From Promicromonospora thailandica (GTDB lineage: Bacteria; Actinomycetota; Actinomycetes; Actinomycetales; Cellulomonadaceae), in assembly GCF_024171955.1 (NCBI RefSeq), contig NZ_JAMTCS010000009.1, positions 208,741-272,740 on the forward strand: a DNA stretch of 64,000 nt. The letters run 5' to 3'. Shown piece after piece: positions 7,707 through 15,787 of this stretch. The notes under the pieces are model-generated. The model had not been told where the DNA came from and ran no database searches. It saw only the letters and a list, made by a program, of their open reading frames with translations. Both the position numbers and the translations under genes were made by a program. The stretch's first letter is position 1; each line of letters starts with the position of its first letter.

Positions 7707-7991
7707 ATGGGGCTTTTCGACAAGGCCAAGGAGTTCGTGACGGACAAGGACAACGTCGAGAAGGCGCGCGAGCAGCTCACTGACGAGCGGGTCGACGCGG
7801 CCACCGACAGGCTCAAGGGCGTCGCGCCCGACCAGGCCGACGGCGTCATCGACCAGCTCGGCGACCGCGCCAAGGACTGGGGCGGCAACGAGCAGGAGGA
7901 GGGCCGGCAGACCGAGCGCCGCGCCGCCGAGCAGGGTGGCGGGCAGGGCGGCGGGCAGGCCGGCGAGCAGCGCGGCCACGAGGGCCGCTGA
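7707..7991 (+). CDS. MT0933-type antitoxin-like small protein
   Basis: This 94-residue acidic, helix-rich protein begins MGLFDKAKEFVTDKDNVEKA. This is the pattern of the MT0933-like antitoxin family, in which amphipathic helices of about 20 residues are followed by a disordered Gly/Gln/Glu tail (here from residue 52 onward). The ATG start is supported by GAGAGGAG at 7692-7699. The family was named from a predicted toxin-antitoxin pair, but no toxin gene lies beside it here, so the antitoxin role is unproven. It could instead be a CsbD-like stress protein. Confidence 0.7.
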   Translation: MGLFDKAKEFVTDKDNVEKAREQLTDERVDAATDRLKGVAPDQADGVIDQLGDRAKDWGGNEQEEGRQTERRAAEQGGGQGGGQAGEQRGHEGR

Positions 7992-8058
7992 GCAGCCGTC
8001 CGCGGCACACGCCGCCGTCGCGCCCGCGCTTGCGGCGCCCGCGACGCGCGGTCGGTAC

Positions 8059-8098
8059 GATCGAGGGGCACCGTCGGCGACGACGGCGCCCCTCGATC
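8059..8098 (+). terminator. strong hairpin before thrS
   Basis: A near-perfect 18-bp stem, GATCGAGGGGC-a-CCGTCG / CGACGG-c-GCCCCTCGATC, has a 4-nt loop and is followed by CGTTTCTCGTG. It may terminate the upstream small gene. However, a TACGAT box (8056-8061) overlaps its foot, so it may instead form the 5' leader of thrS. Confidence 0.55.
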
Positions 8099-8131
8099 CG
8101 TTTCTCGTGACCTTTCCCTAGGAGCACAGTC

Positions 8132-10147
8132 GTGTCCGACGTCGTATCGCCGCCCAGCACCACCGATCTCACCCCGGCTGAGAACCCCACGGAGGCGACG
8201 ACGACCACGGCGACGACCACCGGCGCCGAGCTCTACGGCGAGCGCCGCGATGTCGTCGTCGTCCGGGTGGACGGCGAGCTGTGGGACCTGGACCGGGAGA
8301 TCCCGGCCGGGCACAAGGTGGAGCCGGTCACCCTGTCCGAGCCGGACGGGCTCGCGGTGCTGCGGCACAGCGCCGCCCACGTGCTGGCCCAGGCCGTCCA
8401 GCAGGTCAACCCCGACGCCAAGCTCGGCATCGGCCCGCCGGTGACGGACGGCTTCTACTACGACTTCGACGTCGAGAAGCCGTTCACGCCCGAGGACCTC
8501 AAGGCCCTCGACAAGGCGATGAGCCGCATCATCCGGGAGGGGCAGACCTTCCGCCGCCGCGTCGTCACCGAGGACGAGGCGCGGGCCGAGCTCGCGGACG
8601 AGCCGTACAAGCTGGAGCTGATCGGCCTCAAGGGCGGCTCGGACGACGAGAACGGTGAGGCCGTCGAGGTCGGCGGCGCCGAGCTCACGATCTACGACAA
8701 CGTGCGTGGCGCCGGCCGGGAGAGCGAGACCGTGGTCTGGAAGGACCTGTGCCGCGGGCCGCACCTGCCGAGCACCCGCCTGATCGGCAACGGCGTGCAG
8801 CTCATGCGCTCGGCCGCGGCCTACTGGCGGGGCAGCGAGAAGAACCCGATGCTGCAGCGCGTCTACGGCACGGCGTGGCCGTCCAAGGACGAGCTCAAGG
8901 CGTACCTGGAGCGGCTGGCGGAGGCCGAGCGGCGCGACCACCGGCGCATCGGCACCGAGATGGACCTGTTCAGCTTCTCCGACGAGGTGGGTTCCGGCCT
9001 GCCGCTGTTCCACCCCCGCGGCGGTGTGATCAAGCGGGTCATGGAGGACTACGTGCGGCAGCGGCACATCGAGGAGGGCTTCTCGTACGTCGGCACGCCG
9101 CACATCACCAAGGACGGGCTGTTCCACACGTCCGGGCACCTGCCGTACTACGCGGACACGATGTTCCCGGAGATGGACCTCGAGGGGTCGAAGTACCGCC
9201 TCAAGGCGATGAACTGCCCCATGCACAACCTGATCTTCGCCTCGCGCGGGCGCTCCTACCGGGAGCTGCCGCTGCGCCTGTTCGAGTTCGGGTCGGTGTA
9301 CCGGTACGAGAAGTCGGGCGTGGTGCAGGGCCTGACCCGCGTGCGCGGGCTGACGCAGGACGACTCGCACTCGTACGTGACCCCGGAGCAGGCGCCCGCC
9401 GAGGTCAAGCACCTGCTGGACTTCATGCTCAGCGTGCTGCGCGACTTCGGCCTGGACGACTTCTACCTGGAGCTGTCCACGCGGGACGACTCCAAGCCGG
9501 ACAAGTTCGTCGGCTCGGACGAGGACTGGGCCGCCGCGACGGCGATCCTGGAGCAGGTGGGCCGGGAGACCGGCCTGGAGCTCGTGGCCGACCCGGGCGG
9601 CGCCGCGTTCTACGGTCCCAAGATCTCGGTGCAGGCCAAGGACGCCATCGGCCGCACGTGGCAGATGGGCACCGTGCAGTACGACTTCAACCAGCCCAAG
9701 GGCTTCGGGCTGGAGTACACCGCGGCGGACGGCACCCGGCAGCAGCCGGTCATGATCCACTCGGCGAAGTTCGGCTCGATCGAGCGGTTCATGGGCGTGC
9801 TCATCGAGCACTACGCCGGCGCGTTCCCGGCGTGGCTGGCACCCGTGCAGGTCAAGATGGTGCCGGTCGCCGAGGCGTTCGACGACTACGTCAAGGACGT
9901 CGCGGCGCAGCTGACCGCGCGCGGCATCCGCGTCGAGGTGGACCTGTCCGACGACCGGTTCGCCAAGAAGATCCGCAACGCCTCCAAGGAGAAGGTGCCG
10001 TTCACGCTCATCGCGGGCGGTGAGGACGCCGAGGCGGGCGCGGTGTCGTTCCGGTTCCGCGACGGCACGCAGGAGAACGGTGTGCCGGTGGCGGACGCCG
10101 TCGAGCGCATCGTGGCCGCCGTGGCCGAGCGCGCGCAGCAGGCCTGA
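8132..10147 (+). CDS. thrS: threonyl-tRNA synthetase
   Basis: This 671-residue class II synthetase charges tRNA-Thr. The order is an N-terminal TGS-like domain (about 35-95), the editing (N2) domain (about 100-260), the catalytic core (about 270-560) and the C-terminal anticodon-binding domain. Motif 2 is readable as [16 protein letters not shown], motif 3 as [16 protein letters not shown]. The zinc ligands fall in MNCPMHN and the later IHSAKF segment. The GTG start has TAGGAG eight bases upstream. The stop codon overlaps the HIT gene's ATG (TGATG), starting an operon with phospholipid and PIM genes, as in mycobacteria. Confidence 0.97.
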   Translation: MSDVVSPPSTTDLTPAENPTEATTTTATTTGAELYGERRDVVVVRVDGELWDLDREIPAGHKVEPVTLSEPDGLAVLRHSAAHVLAQAVQQVNPDAKLGIGPPVTDGFYYDFDVEKPFTPEDLKALDKAMSRIIREGQTFRRRVVTEDEARAELADEPYKLELIGLKGGSDDENGEAVEVGGAELTIYDNVRGAGRESETVVWKDLCRGPHLPSTRLIGNGVQLMRSAAAYWRGSEKNPMLQRVYGTAWPSKDELKAYLERLAEAERRDHRRIGTEMDLFSFSDEVGSGLPLFHPRGGVIKRVMEDYVRQRHIEEGFSYVGTPHITKDGLFHTSGHLPYYADTMFPEMDLEGSKYRLKAMNCPMHNLIFASRGRSYRELPLRLFEFGSVYRYEKSGVVQGLTRVRGLTQDDSHSYVTPEQAPAEVKHLLDFMLSVLRDFGLDDFYLELSTRDDSKPDKFVGSDEDWAAATAILEQVGRETGLELVADPGGAAFYGPKISVQAKDAIGRTWQMGTVQYDFNQPKGFGLEYTAADGTRQQPVMIHSAKFGSIERFMGVLIEHYAGAFPAWLAPVQVKMVPVAEAFDDYVKDVAAQLTARGIRVEVDLSDDRFAKKIRNASKEKVPFTLIAGGEDAEAGAVSFRFRDGTQENGVPVADAVERIVAAVAERAQQA

Positions 10148-10713
10148 TGGAGCCGGTCTCCCAGGACCGGGCGGACTTCGGGCCGCCGGACGACGGGTAC
10201 CAGCGGCTGTGGACGCCGCACCGCATGGTCTACATCGGCGGGCAGGACAAGCCCGCCGACTCCAGCGCGGGGCAGTGCCCGTTCTGCCGGATCCCGCAGG
10301 GCGACGACGAGCAGGGGCTCGTCGTCGCCCGCGGTGAGCGGTGCTACGCGGTGCTCAACCTGTACCCGTACAACTCCGGGCACCTCATGGTGCTCCCGTA
10401 CCGCCACGTCTCGGACTACACGGACCTCGACGAGGCCGAGACGGCCGAGCTCGCGCACCTGACTCAGCAGGCCATGCGCGTGTCGCGCGCCGTCTACGCG
10501 CCCGCAGGCTTCAACCTTGGTATCAACCAGGGTGAGGTGGCAGGCGCGGGCATCGCGGCGCACCTGCACCAGCACGTGGTGCCGCGGTGGCTGGGTGACG
10601 CGAACTTCCTGCCCGTCGTGGCACAGACCAAGGCGTTGCCGGAGCTGCTGGCGGACACGCGTCGCCGGCTCGCCGAGGCGTGGGGGACCGCGGGGGGCGG
10701 AGAGGAGAACTGA
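10147..10713 (+). CDS. HIT-family hydrolase (Ap4A phosphorylase-like)
   Basis: This 188-residue protein has the histidine-triad motif HLHQHV (139-144) followed by VPRW, and a CPFC (44-47) zinc-binding pair. It matches the actinobacterial HIT protein that lies between thrS and pgsA (Rv2613c in M. tuberculosis, an Ap4A phosphorylase). It should cleave diadenosine polyphosphates or related nucleotides in the cytoplasm. It overlaps thrS (TGATG) and the next gene (TGATG), so the three are translationally coupled. Confidence 0.92.
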   Translation: MEPVSQDRADFGPPDDGYQRLWTPHRMVYIGGQDKPADSSAGQCPFCRIPQGDDEQGLVVARGERCYAVLNLYPYNSGHLMVLPYRHVSDYTDLDEAETAELAHLTQQAMRVSRAVYAPAGFNLGINQGEVAGAGIAAHLHQHVVPRWLGDANFLPVVAQTKALPELLADTRRRLAEAWGTAGGGEEN

Positions 10714-11372
10714 TGCTGCGGGGCCTGCGCTCCTTCATGACCACGCTGTTCACGCCCTTGGCCCGGCTCCTGCTCGCGCTGCACGTCTCGCCCGACGCCG
10801 TCACGATCGCCGGCACGGTGATCGTCTCCGCGACCGCGCTGGCGCTGTTCCCCACGGGGCACACCCTCGTGGGCGGGCTCCTGGTCGGGTTCTTCGTGCT
10901 GTTCGACTCGCTCGACGGCGTCATGGCCCGCCAGGCGGGTCGGAGCGGCCCGTGGGGCGCGTTCCTCGACTCGACGCTCGACCGTCTGTCCGACGGCGCG
11001 GTGTTCGCCGGGATCACCCTGTGGTTCGTGCTGCACCCCGACGAGCACCACGGCCTGTGGGGCCTGGTCGCCGCCCTGGCCTGCCTCGTGCTCGGCAGCG
11101 TCGTCCCCTACGCCCGGGCGCGCGCCGAGGGCGTGGGTGCCACGGCCCAGGTCGGCATCGCCGAACGCGCGGACCGGCTCCTGCTGGCCCTCGTGCCGTT
11201 CACGTTCCTCCAGGCCGGGCTGCCCGTCGTGGTGCTCGAGGTGGTGCTGACGCTGCTGGCGCTGGCCAGCCTCGTGACCGTGTTCCAGCGCATCGCGACG
11301 GTGCGTGCCCAGCTCGCGCCGTCCGGCGTCGAACCCCACGACGGCCCGCTGGCCGGTCAGGACGCCTCATGA
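10713..11372 (+). CDS. pgsA: phosphatidylinositol phosphate synthase
   Basis: This 219-residue membrane protein of the CDP-alcohol phosphatidyltransferase family transfers a phosphatidyl group from CDP-diacylglycerol. The family signature is complete: D65, D68-G69, A72-R73, G82, D86 and D90 in the segment DSLDGVMARQ...FLDSTLD. About six hydrophobic segments follow. Position in the thrS-HIT-pgsA-patA-pimA operon identifies it as the actinobacterial enzyme that uses inositol 1-phosphate to make PI phosphate, the first step towards phosphatidylinositol mannosides. It starts at an ATG overlapping the HIT stop with AGAGGAG upstream, and it overlaps patA by ATGA. Confidence 0.93.
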   Translation: MLRGLRSFMTTLFTPLARLLLALHVSPDAVTIAGTVIVSATALALFPTGHTLVGGLLVGFFVLFDSLDGVMARQAGRSGPWGAFLDSTLDRLSDGAVFAGITLWFVLHPDEHHGLWGLVAALACLVLGSVVPYARARAEGVGATAQVGIAERADRLLLALVPFTFLQAGLPVVVLEVVLTLLALASLVTVFQRIATVRAQLAPSGVEPHDGPLAGQDAS

Positions 11373-12322
11373 ACGTCGCCTCCGCCTACACGTTCGCGTG
11401 GCGCAACGCCACCAGGATCCCCGAGCCGGTGCTCCGCGCGCTGTTCACCGTGGTCGCCGACGTCACCTGGCTGCGGCACGGCAAGGCCGTGCGGCGCATG
11501 GAGGCCAACTACGCCCGCGTGCGGCCCGACCTCGACGCGGCCGCCGTCCGCCGCCTGTCGCGTGCGGGCATGCGCAGCTACATGCGCTACTTCCGGGAGG
11601 CGTTCACGCTGCAGGGCGTCAGCACCGAGCGGCTGCGCGCCCGCGTGCGGCTCGAGGGCTACGACGAGCACGTGCGGCCCGTGATCGCCGACGGCGGCGC
11701 CGTCTCCCTGGCCCTGGGCCACCTCGGCAACTGGGACCTGGCGGGAGCCTACGGCTCCCAGAACCTCGCCGGGGTGCTCACCGTCACCGAGCGGCTCAAG
11801 CCCGCCGAGCTGTTCGACGAGTTCGTGCGCTTCCGCGGCTCCCTCGGCATCGAGGTGCTGCCGCTGGGCGGCGGGGACGTGCTGGGTGCGCTGGTCCGTG
11901 GCGCCAAGGAGGGCGGTCGGCTCATCCCGCTGCTCAGCGACCGTGACCTCACCTCGACGGGCATCGAGGTGGACCTCGCCGGGCACCGCGCCCGCGTGGC
12001 CGCGGGGCCCGCCCTGGTGGGCCTGGAGGCGGGCGTGCCCGTGCACGCCGTCGGCATCACCTACGAGCGGCTGCACGGCGCCCGCCGCCGCGCCGCCGGC
12101 ACGCCCTGGGGCATCGTCATCCGGTTCTACCCGCCCCTGCCCGTGCCGGACGCCGCCCTCCCGCGCGACGAGCGCGCCCGGCTGCTCACGCAGGGCTGGG
12201 TGGACCAGCTCGCCGGCACGATCGTGGAGCACACCCAGGACTGGCACATGCTGCAGCGGGTCTTCGTCGCCGACCTCGGGCCGGCCCGGCAGCGCGCCTC
12301 CGGCGGGCAGGCCACGGGGTGA
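11369..12322 (+). CDS. patA: phosphatidylinositol mannoside acyltransferase
   Basis: This 317-residue peripheral membrane enzyme belongs to the LpxL/HtrB-like lysophospholipid acyltransferase family. The catalytic H-x4-D motif is HLGNWD (118-123). PatA transfers a palmitoyl group from acyl-CoA to the 6-position of mannose on PIM1/PIM2 at the inner leaflet. The assignment rests on the family and on its place between pgsA and pimA with 4-nt overlaps on both sides (ATGA and GTGA), which is the order in mycobacteria. Confidence 0.92.
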   Translation: MNVASAYTFAWRNATRIPEPVLRALFTVVADVTWLRHGKAVRRMEANYARVRPDLDAAAVRRLSRAGMRSYMRYFREAFTLQGVSTERLRARVRLEGYDEHVRPVIADGGAVSLALGHLGNWDLAGAYGSQNLAGVLTVTERLKPAELFDEFVRFRGSLGIEVLPLGGGDVLGALVRGAKEGGRLIPLLSDRDLTSTGIEVDLAGHRARVAAGPALVGLEAGVPVHAVGITYERLHGARRRAAGTPWGIVIRFYPPLPVPDAALPRDERARLLTQGWVDQLAGTIVEHTQDWHMLQRVFVADLGPARQRASGGQATG

Positions 12323-13542
12323 GAGCCACGCGGCGCCGGGGCCACCTGCGGGTGGGCATCGTCTGCCCGTACTCCTTCGACGCCCCCGGGGGCGTCCAGT
12401 TCCACGTGCGCGACCTCGCCGAGGCGCTCCAGGCCGCCGGGCACGAGGTCTCCGTGCTCGCCCCGTCCAGCGACGACACGGACCTGCCCGACGTCGTCAC
12501 CGCCGCCGGGCGCGCCGTCCCCGTCCCGTACAACGGCTCCGTCGCCCGCCTCACGTTCGGCCCGGTCACCGCCACGCGGGTGCGCCGCTGGCTGGAGGCC
12601 GGCATCGGGGGGCGGCCCTTCGACATCGTCCACCTGCACGAGCCGATGGTGCCCTCGCTCTCCATGCTCGCCCTCTGGCAGGCCGCCGAACCCGTCGTCG
12701 CCACCTTCCACACCTCCCAGACCCGCTCGCGCGCGCTGCAGGTCGCCTACCCGCTCGTCCGGCAGTCCCTGGAGAAGATCGCCGCGCGCATCGCCGTCTC
12801 CGAGGACGCCCGCCGCACCCTGGTCGACCACCTCGGCGGCGACGCCGTCGTCATCCCCAACGGCGTCTACACCGACGTGTTCGCGAGCAGCCCCCGCCGC
12901 CCGGAGTGGACGGGCACGCCCCAGGCGCCCACCGTCGCGTTCCTCGGCCGGCTCGACGAGCCGCGCAAGGGCCTGGACGTCCTCGTCCGCGCGATCCCCG
13001 GCATCCTCGCCCAGGCGCCCGGCACGCGGTTCCTGGTCGCCGGACGCGGCAACGGGGCCGTCGGCGAGACCCGGGAGGCGCTCGGCGACCTCGCCGCCTC
13101 CGTCGAGTTCCTCGGCGGCGTGTCCGACGCCGACAAGGCCGCCCTGCTCGCGTCGGCCGACCTGTACGTCGCGCCGCAGACCGGCGGCGAGAGCTTCGGC
13201 ATCGTGCTCGTCGAGGCCATGGCCGCCGGGTCCGTCGTCGTCGCCAGCGACCTGGGCGCCTTCCAGCGCGTGCTCGACGCCGGCGCCGCCGGCGCCCTGT
13301 TCCGCACCGGCGACCCCGACGACCTCGCCGCGACCGTGCTCGCCCTGCTGGCCGACCCCGCGCGCCGCGACGCCTACCGCGCCCACGCCGAGCACTGGGT
13401 CCAGCGGTTCGACTGGTCCGGCGTCACCGAGCAGGTGCTCGCCGTGTACGACATGACCCTGGCGGCCGACCACGCCATCGGCGGCGACGTCGTCGGCCGC
13501 GTCATGGGGCTGTTCCCGCGCCGCGTCGGAGGTGACGCATGA
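12319..13542 (+). CDS. pimA: phosphatidylinositol alpha-mannosyltransferase
   Basis: This 407-residue GT-B glycosyltransferase of family GT4 uses GDP-mannose to add the first mannose to phosphatidylinositol. The N-terminal Rossmann domain starts with VGIVCPYSFDAPGGVQFHV, whose GGV loop binds inositol/phosphate. The C-terminal domain has the GT4 signature GGESFGIVLVEAMAAG (about 288-303) that contacts the nucleotide sugar. GTG start, overlapping patA. The 3' end overlaps the LemA-like gene (ATGA). Together with pgsA and patA it completes the early PIM pathway in one operon. Confidence 0.95.
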   Translation: MRATRRRGHLRVGIVCPYSFDAPGGVQFHVRDLAEALQAAGHEVSVLAPSSDDTDLPDVVTAAGRAVPVPYNGSVARLTFGPVTATRVRRWLEAGIGGRPFDIVHLHEPMVPSLSMLALWQAAEPVVATFHTSQTRSRALQVAYPLVRQSLEKIAARIAVSEDARRTLVDHLGGDAVVIPNGVYTDVFASSPRRPEWTGTPQAPTVAFLGRLDEPRKGLDVLVRAIPGILAQAPGTRFLVAGRGNGAVGETREALGDLAASVEFLGGVSDADKAALLASADLYVAPQTGGESFGIVLVEAMAAGSVVVASDLGAFQRVLDAGAAGALFRTGDPDDLAATVLALLADPARRDAYRAHAEHWVQRFDWSGVTEQVLAVYDMTLAADHAIGGDVVGRVMGLFPRRVGGDA

Positions 13543-14126
13543 GCTGGTCCGAGACGGCGCTCGCCGCCCTCGCCGTGCTCGCGGTGGCCCTCCTGCTCGC
13601 CTGGCGCGGCGCCTCCCGGGTCGACCGGCTGCACCGCAAGGTCGCCGCGTCCCGGATCGCGCTCGACGCGCAGCTCGTGCGGCGCGCGTCCGCCGCGGTG
13701 GAGCTGGCGGCGTCCGGCGCGCTGGACCCGGCGAGCTCGGTGCTGGTGGCCGACGCCGCGTACGCGGCGTCCGACGCGGGGCCGGTCACCGAACCCGCCG
13801 CCGCCCTCAAGATGGACGGGCTGGGACCGGCGCGCGAGCGCGCCGAGTCCGGGCTGACGGCGACCCTGCGCGAGGCGCTGGAAGCGCCGGAGGCCGCGCA
13901 GGAGCTGCTCGCGGGGCCGTCGGGCGAGGTGGTCGCGGCCCTGGGCGCTGCCTGGTACCGGGCGACGCTGGCCCGGCGCTTCCACAACGAGGCCGTCGCG
14001 CAGACCCGGCGCGTGCGCCGCCTCTGGTACGTGCGGCTGTTCCACCTGGCCGGCCGGGCGCCGATGCCGCGCACCGTCGAGCTGGACGACGTGCTGCCGC
14101 ACAGCCTCGAGCCGCACGGCGGGTGA
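13539..14126 (+). CDS. LemA-like single-pass membrane protein
   Basis: This 195-residue protein has one N-terminal membrane segment (about 5-23) and then a long helical, cytoplasmic or periplasmic region. The end RFHNEAVAQTRRVRRLW resembles the LemA family segment R-Y-N-x-A-V-x-x-Y-N. Function is unknown. Its ATG overlaps the pimA stop, so it is the last gene of the PIM operon. In mycobacteria the gene at this position is a different membrane protein. A role in envelope assembly is an inference from position only. Confidence 0.6.
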   Translation: MSWSETALAALAVLAVALLLAWRGASRVDRLHRKVAASRIALDAQLVRRASAAVELAASGALDPASSVLVADAAYAASDAGPVTEPAAALKMDGLGPARERAESGLTATLREALEAPEAAQELLAGPSGEVVAALGAAWYRATLARRFHNEAVAQTRRVRRLWYVRLFHLAGRAPMPRTVELDDVLPHSLEPHGG

Positions 14127-14194
14127 GCGGTGACCGGTGGCTGAACGCACACCGGGGGCCGCCGGTCCGGACGATAAGATCGGGACAGGGTGCA

Positions 14195-14244
14195 GACAGC
14201 GCCCGCGACGACCGGCGTCGACAGCGCCCGGAACGACCGGCGAG
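14195..14244 (+). repeat. tandem 25-bp repeat in pdxS leader
   Basis: Two adjacent 25-bp units (14195-14219 and 14220-14244) match at 21 of 25 positions; each begins GACAGCGCCC and contains CGACCGGCG. They lie between a TAAGAT box (about 14174-14179) and the pdxS start, so they are in the probable 5' leader and could bind a regulator. Confidence 0.7.
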
Positions 14245-14261
14245 AACTATGCGAGGTAACC

Positions 14262-15176
14262 GTGACTGAATCCGTGACCGGCGAGAACACCGTGGGCACG
14301 GTCGGCACCGCGCGCGTCAAGCGCGGTATGGCCGAGATGCTCAAGGGCGGCGTCATCATGGACGTCGTCACGCCCGACCAGGCGAAGATCGCCGAGGACG
14401 CGGGCGCGGTCGCCGTCATGGCGCTGGAGCGGGTGCCCGCCGACATCCGTGCCCAGGGCGGCGTGTCGCGTATGAGCGACCCCGACATGATCGACGGCAT
14501 CATCGAGGCCGTCTCCATCCCCGTCATGGCGAAGGCCCGCATCGGCCACTTCGTCGAGGCGCAGGTGCTGCAGTCGCTCGGCGTCGACTACATCGACGAG
14601 TCCGAGGTGCTGACCCCCGCGGACTACACCAACCACATCGACAAGTGGAACTTCACCGTTCCTTTCGTGTGCGGTGCGACCAACCTGGGCGAGGCGCTGC
14701 GCCGCATCACCGAGGGCGCCGCGATGATCCGCTCGAAGGGCGAGGCCGGCACCGGCGACGTCTCGAACGCGACCACGCACATGCGCAAGATCCGCCAGGA
14801 GATCCGCCGCCTCACGGCGCTGCCGGAGGACGAGCTGTTCGTCGCCGCCAAGGAGCTTCAGGCGCCGTACGAGCTGGTCAAGGAGATCGCGACCACGGGC
14901 AAGCTCCCCGTCGTGCTGTTCACCGCGGGCGGCATCGCCACCCCGGCCGACGCCGCGATGATGATGCAGCTCGGCGCCGAGGGCGTGTTCGTGGGCTCCG
15001 GCATCTTCAAGTCGGGCAACCCCGAGCAGCGCGCCAAGGCGATCGTCCAGGCCACGACGTTCTTCGACGACGCCGACGTGATCGCCAAGGTCTCGCGCGG
15101 CCTCGGCGAGGCCATGGTGGGCATCAACGTCGAGGAGGAGCCGGCGCCGGTGCGGCTCGCGGAGCGGGGTTGGTGA
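14262..15176 (+). CDS. pdxS: pyridoxal 5'-phosphate synthase, synthase subunit
   Basis: This 304-residue (beta/alpha)8-barrel enzyme makes PLP from ribose 5-phosphate, glyceraldehyde 3-phosphate and ammonia supplied by PdxT. Key residues are present: Asp in IMDVVTP (about 34) and the catalytic Lys in VMAKARIGH (about 91). The [16 protein letters not shown] segment carries the second active-site loop. GTG start with GAGG upstream. The C-terminus reads [18 protein letters not shown], whereas a second, more canonical version of this end (GINVDEIPEPHRLAERGW) lies at 17069-17122. Its partner pdxT is 16 kb away, although the two are normally close neighbours. Confidence 0.96.
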   Translation: MTESVTGENTVGTVGTARVKRGMAEMLKGGVIMDVVTPDQAKIAEDAGAVAVMALERVPADIRAQGGVSRMSDPDMIDGIIEAVSIPVMAKARIGHFVEAQVLQSLGVDYIDESEVLTPADYTNHIDKWNFTVPFVCGATNLGEALRRITEGAAMIRSKGEAGTGDVSNATTHMRKIRQEIRRLTALPEDELFVAAKELQAPYELVKEIATTGKLPVVLFTAGGIATPADAAMMMQLGAEGVFVGSGIFKSGNPEQRAKAIVQATTFFDDADVIAKVSRGLGEAMVGINVEEEPAPVRLAERGW

Positions 15177-15218
15177 CGCTCTGTTCCCAGGGCGTTGATC
15201 TGCCCTGAGGCGGTTGAC

Positions 15219-15251
15219 GAGGCCCTGCAGACTTCACCTCTGCAGGGCCTC
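15219..15251 (+). terminator. terminator after pdxS
   Basis: A perfect 13-bp stem GAGGCCCTGCAGA / TCTGCAGGGCCTC with a 7-nt loop lies 42 bases after the pdxS stop codon. Confidence 0.8.
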
Positions 15252-15350
15252 GCTGTCTCCTCCAAGGAGGCTCGGCGCAGTCTGCGGTCAAGACGCTAAG
15301 GTCGTTCGTTCGCTGGTTCCTCACGGGTCAGGCTGTGCGTAAGTCGATCA

Positions 15351-15787
15351 GTGCGGATGGTTCCCGCGAACCTGGGTCGGGCTGGTCCTGCGAGCGCCGG
15401 GTCACGTGCTCACGGCGCTCGGTGTCCTTTCGGGGCGCTCACGTGGCTGGACAGCCGTGCGGCCAACCGCGAGCAGATCGAGCCGGCGACCGAGGCCAAC
15501 GAGCGAGAGCGGGCCGACTGGCAGCGTGAGGCAGCTCAGCAGGCGGCGGAGTCGACGGCCGTAGCCGAGGCGCCCGTTCGCCTGTCCGCCGAGTACTCAT
15601 TCTGGATGGGGCCGAAGGGCTACGCCTTTTCCGACGCGCTGTTGGATCTCGGCGGGATGCCGTGGGACTCGACTGCGACCCCCAGCGTGCGGATCAGCGG
15701 ATTTCTCACTGCAGAACAGCGACTTGGGTTCTGCAGAACAGCGGGTTTGTGCTTGCAGAACAGCGACTTACAGGGTGTCATGGTGCT
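15351..15787 (+). other. accessory stretch, possible gene remnant plus repeats
   Basis: No complete gene is recognised between the pdxS terminator and the ATPase. One frame is open from 15351 through this stretch. Around 15440-15690 it has coding-like composition, with a helical, Glu/Arg/Ala-rich part (ANERERADWQREAAQQAAES) followed by YSFWMGPKGYAFSDALLDLG. It then runs into the 22-bp repeats. I do not recognise the protein; it may be a leftover of a gene cut by the insertion. Confidence 0.3.
15711..15776 (+). repeat. three 22-bp iteron-like repeats before the ATPase
   Basis: Units beginning GCAGAACAGCG recur with an exact 22-bp period (near 15711, 15733 and 15755). The first and third share the longer core GCAGAACAGCGACTT. 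They end about 12 bases before the ATPase start codon. The same core with the same period is found again at 18975-19010. Periodicity of about two helical turns suggests cooperative protein binding. Confidence 0.8.

Noticed and set aside
7478..9811. A 777-codon minus-strand open frame
   Set aside because: It is antisense to thrS and the MT0933-like gene, is low complexity, and has no start context or domain.
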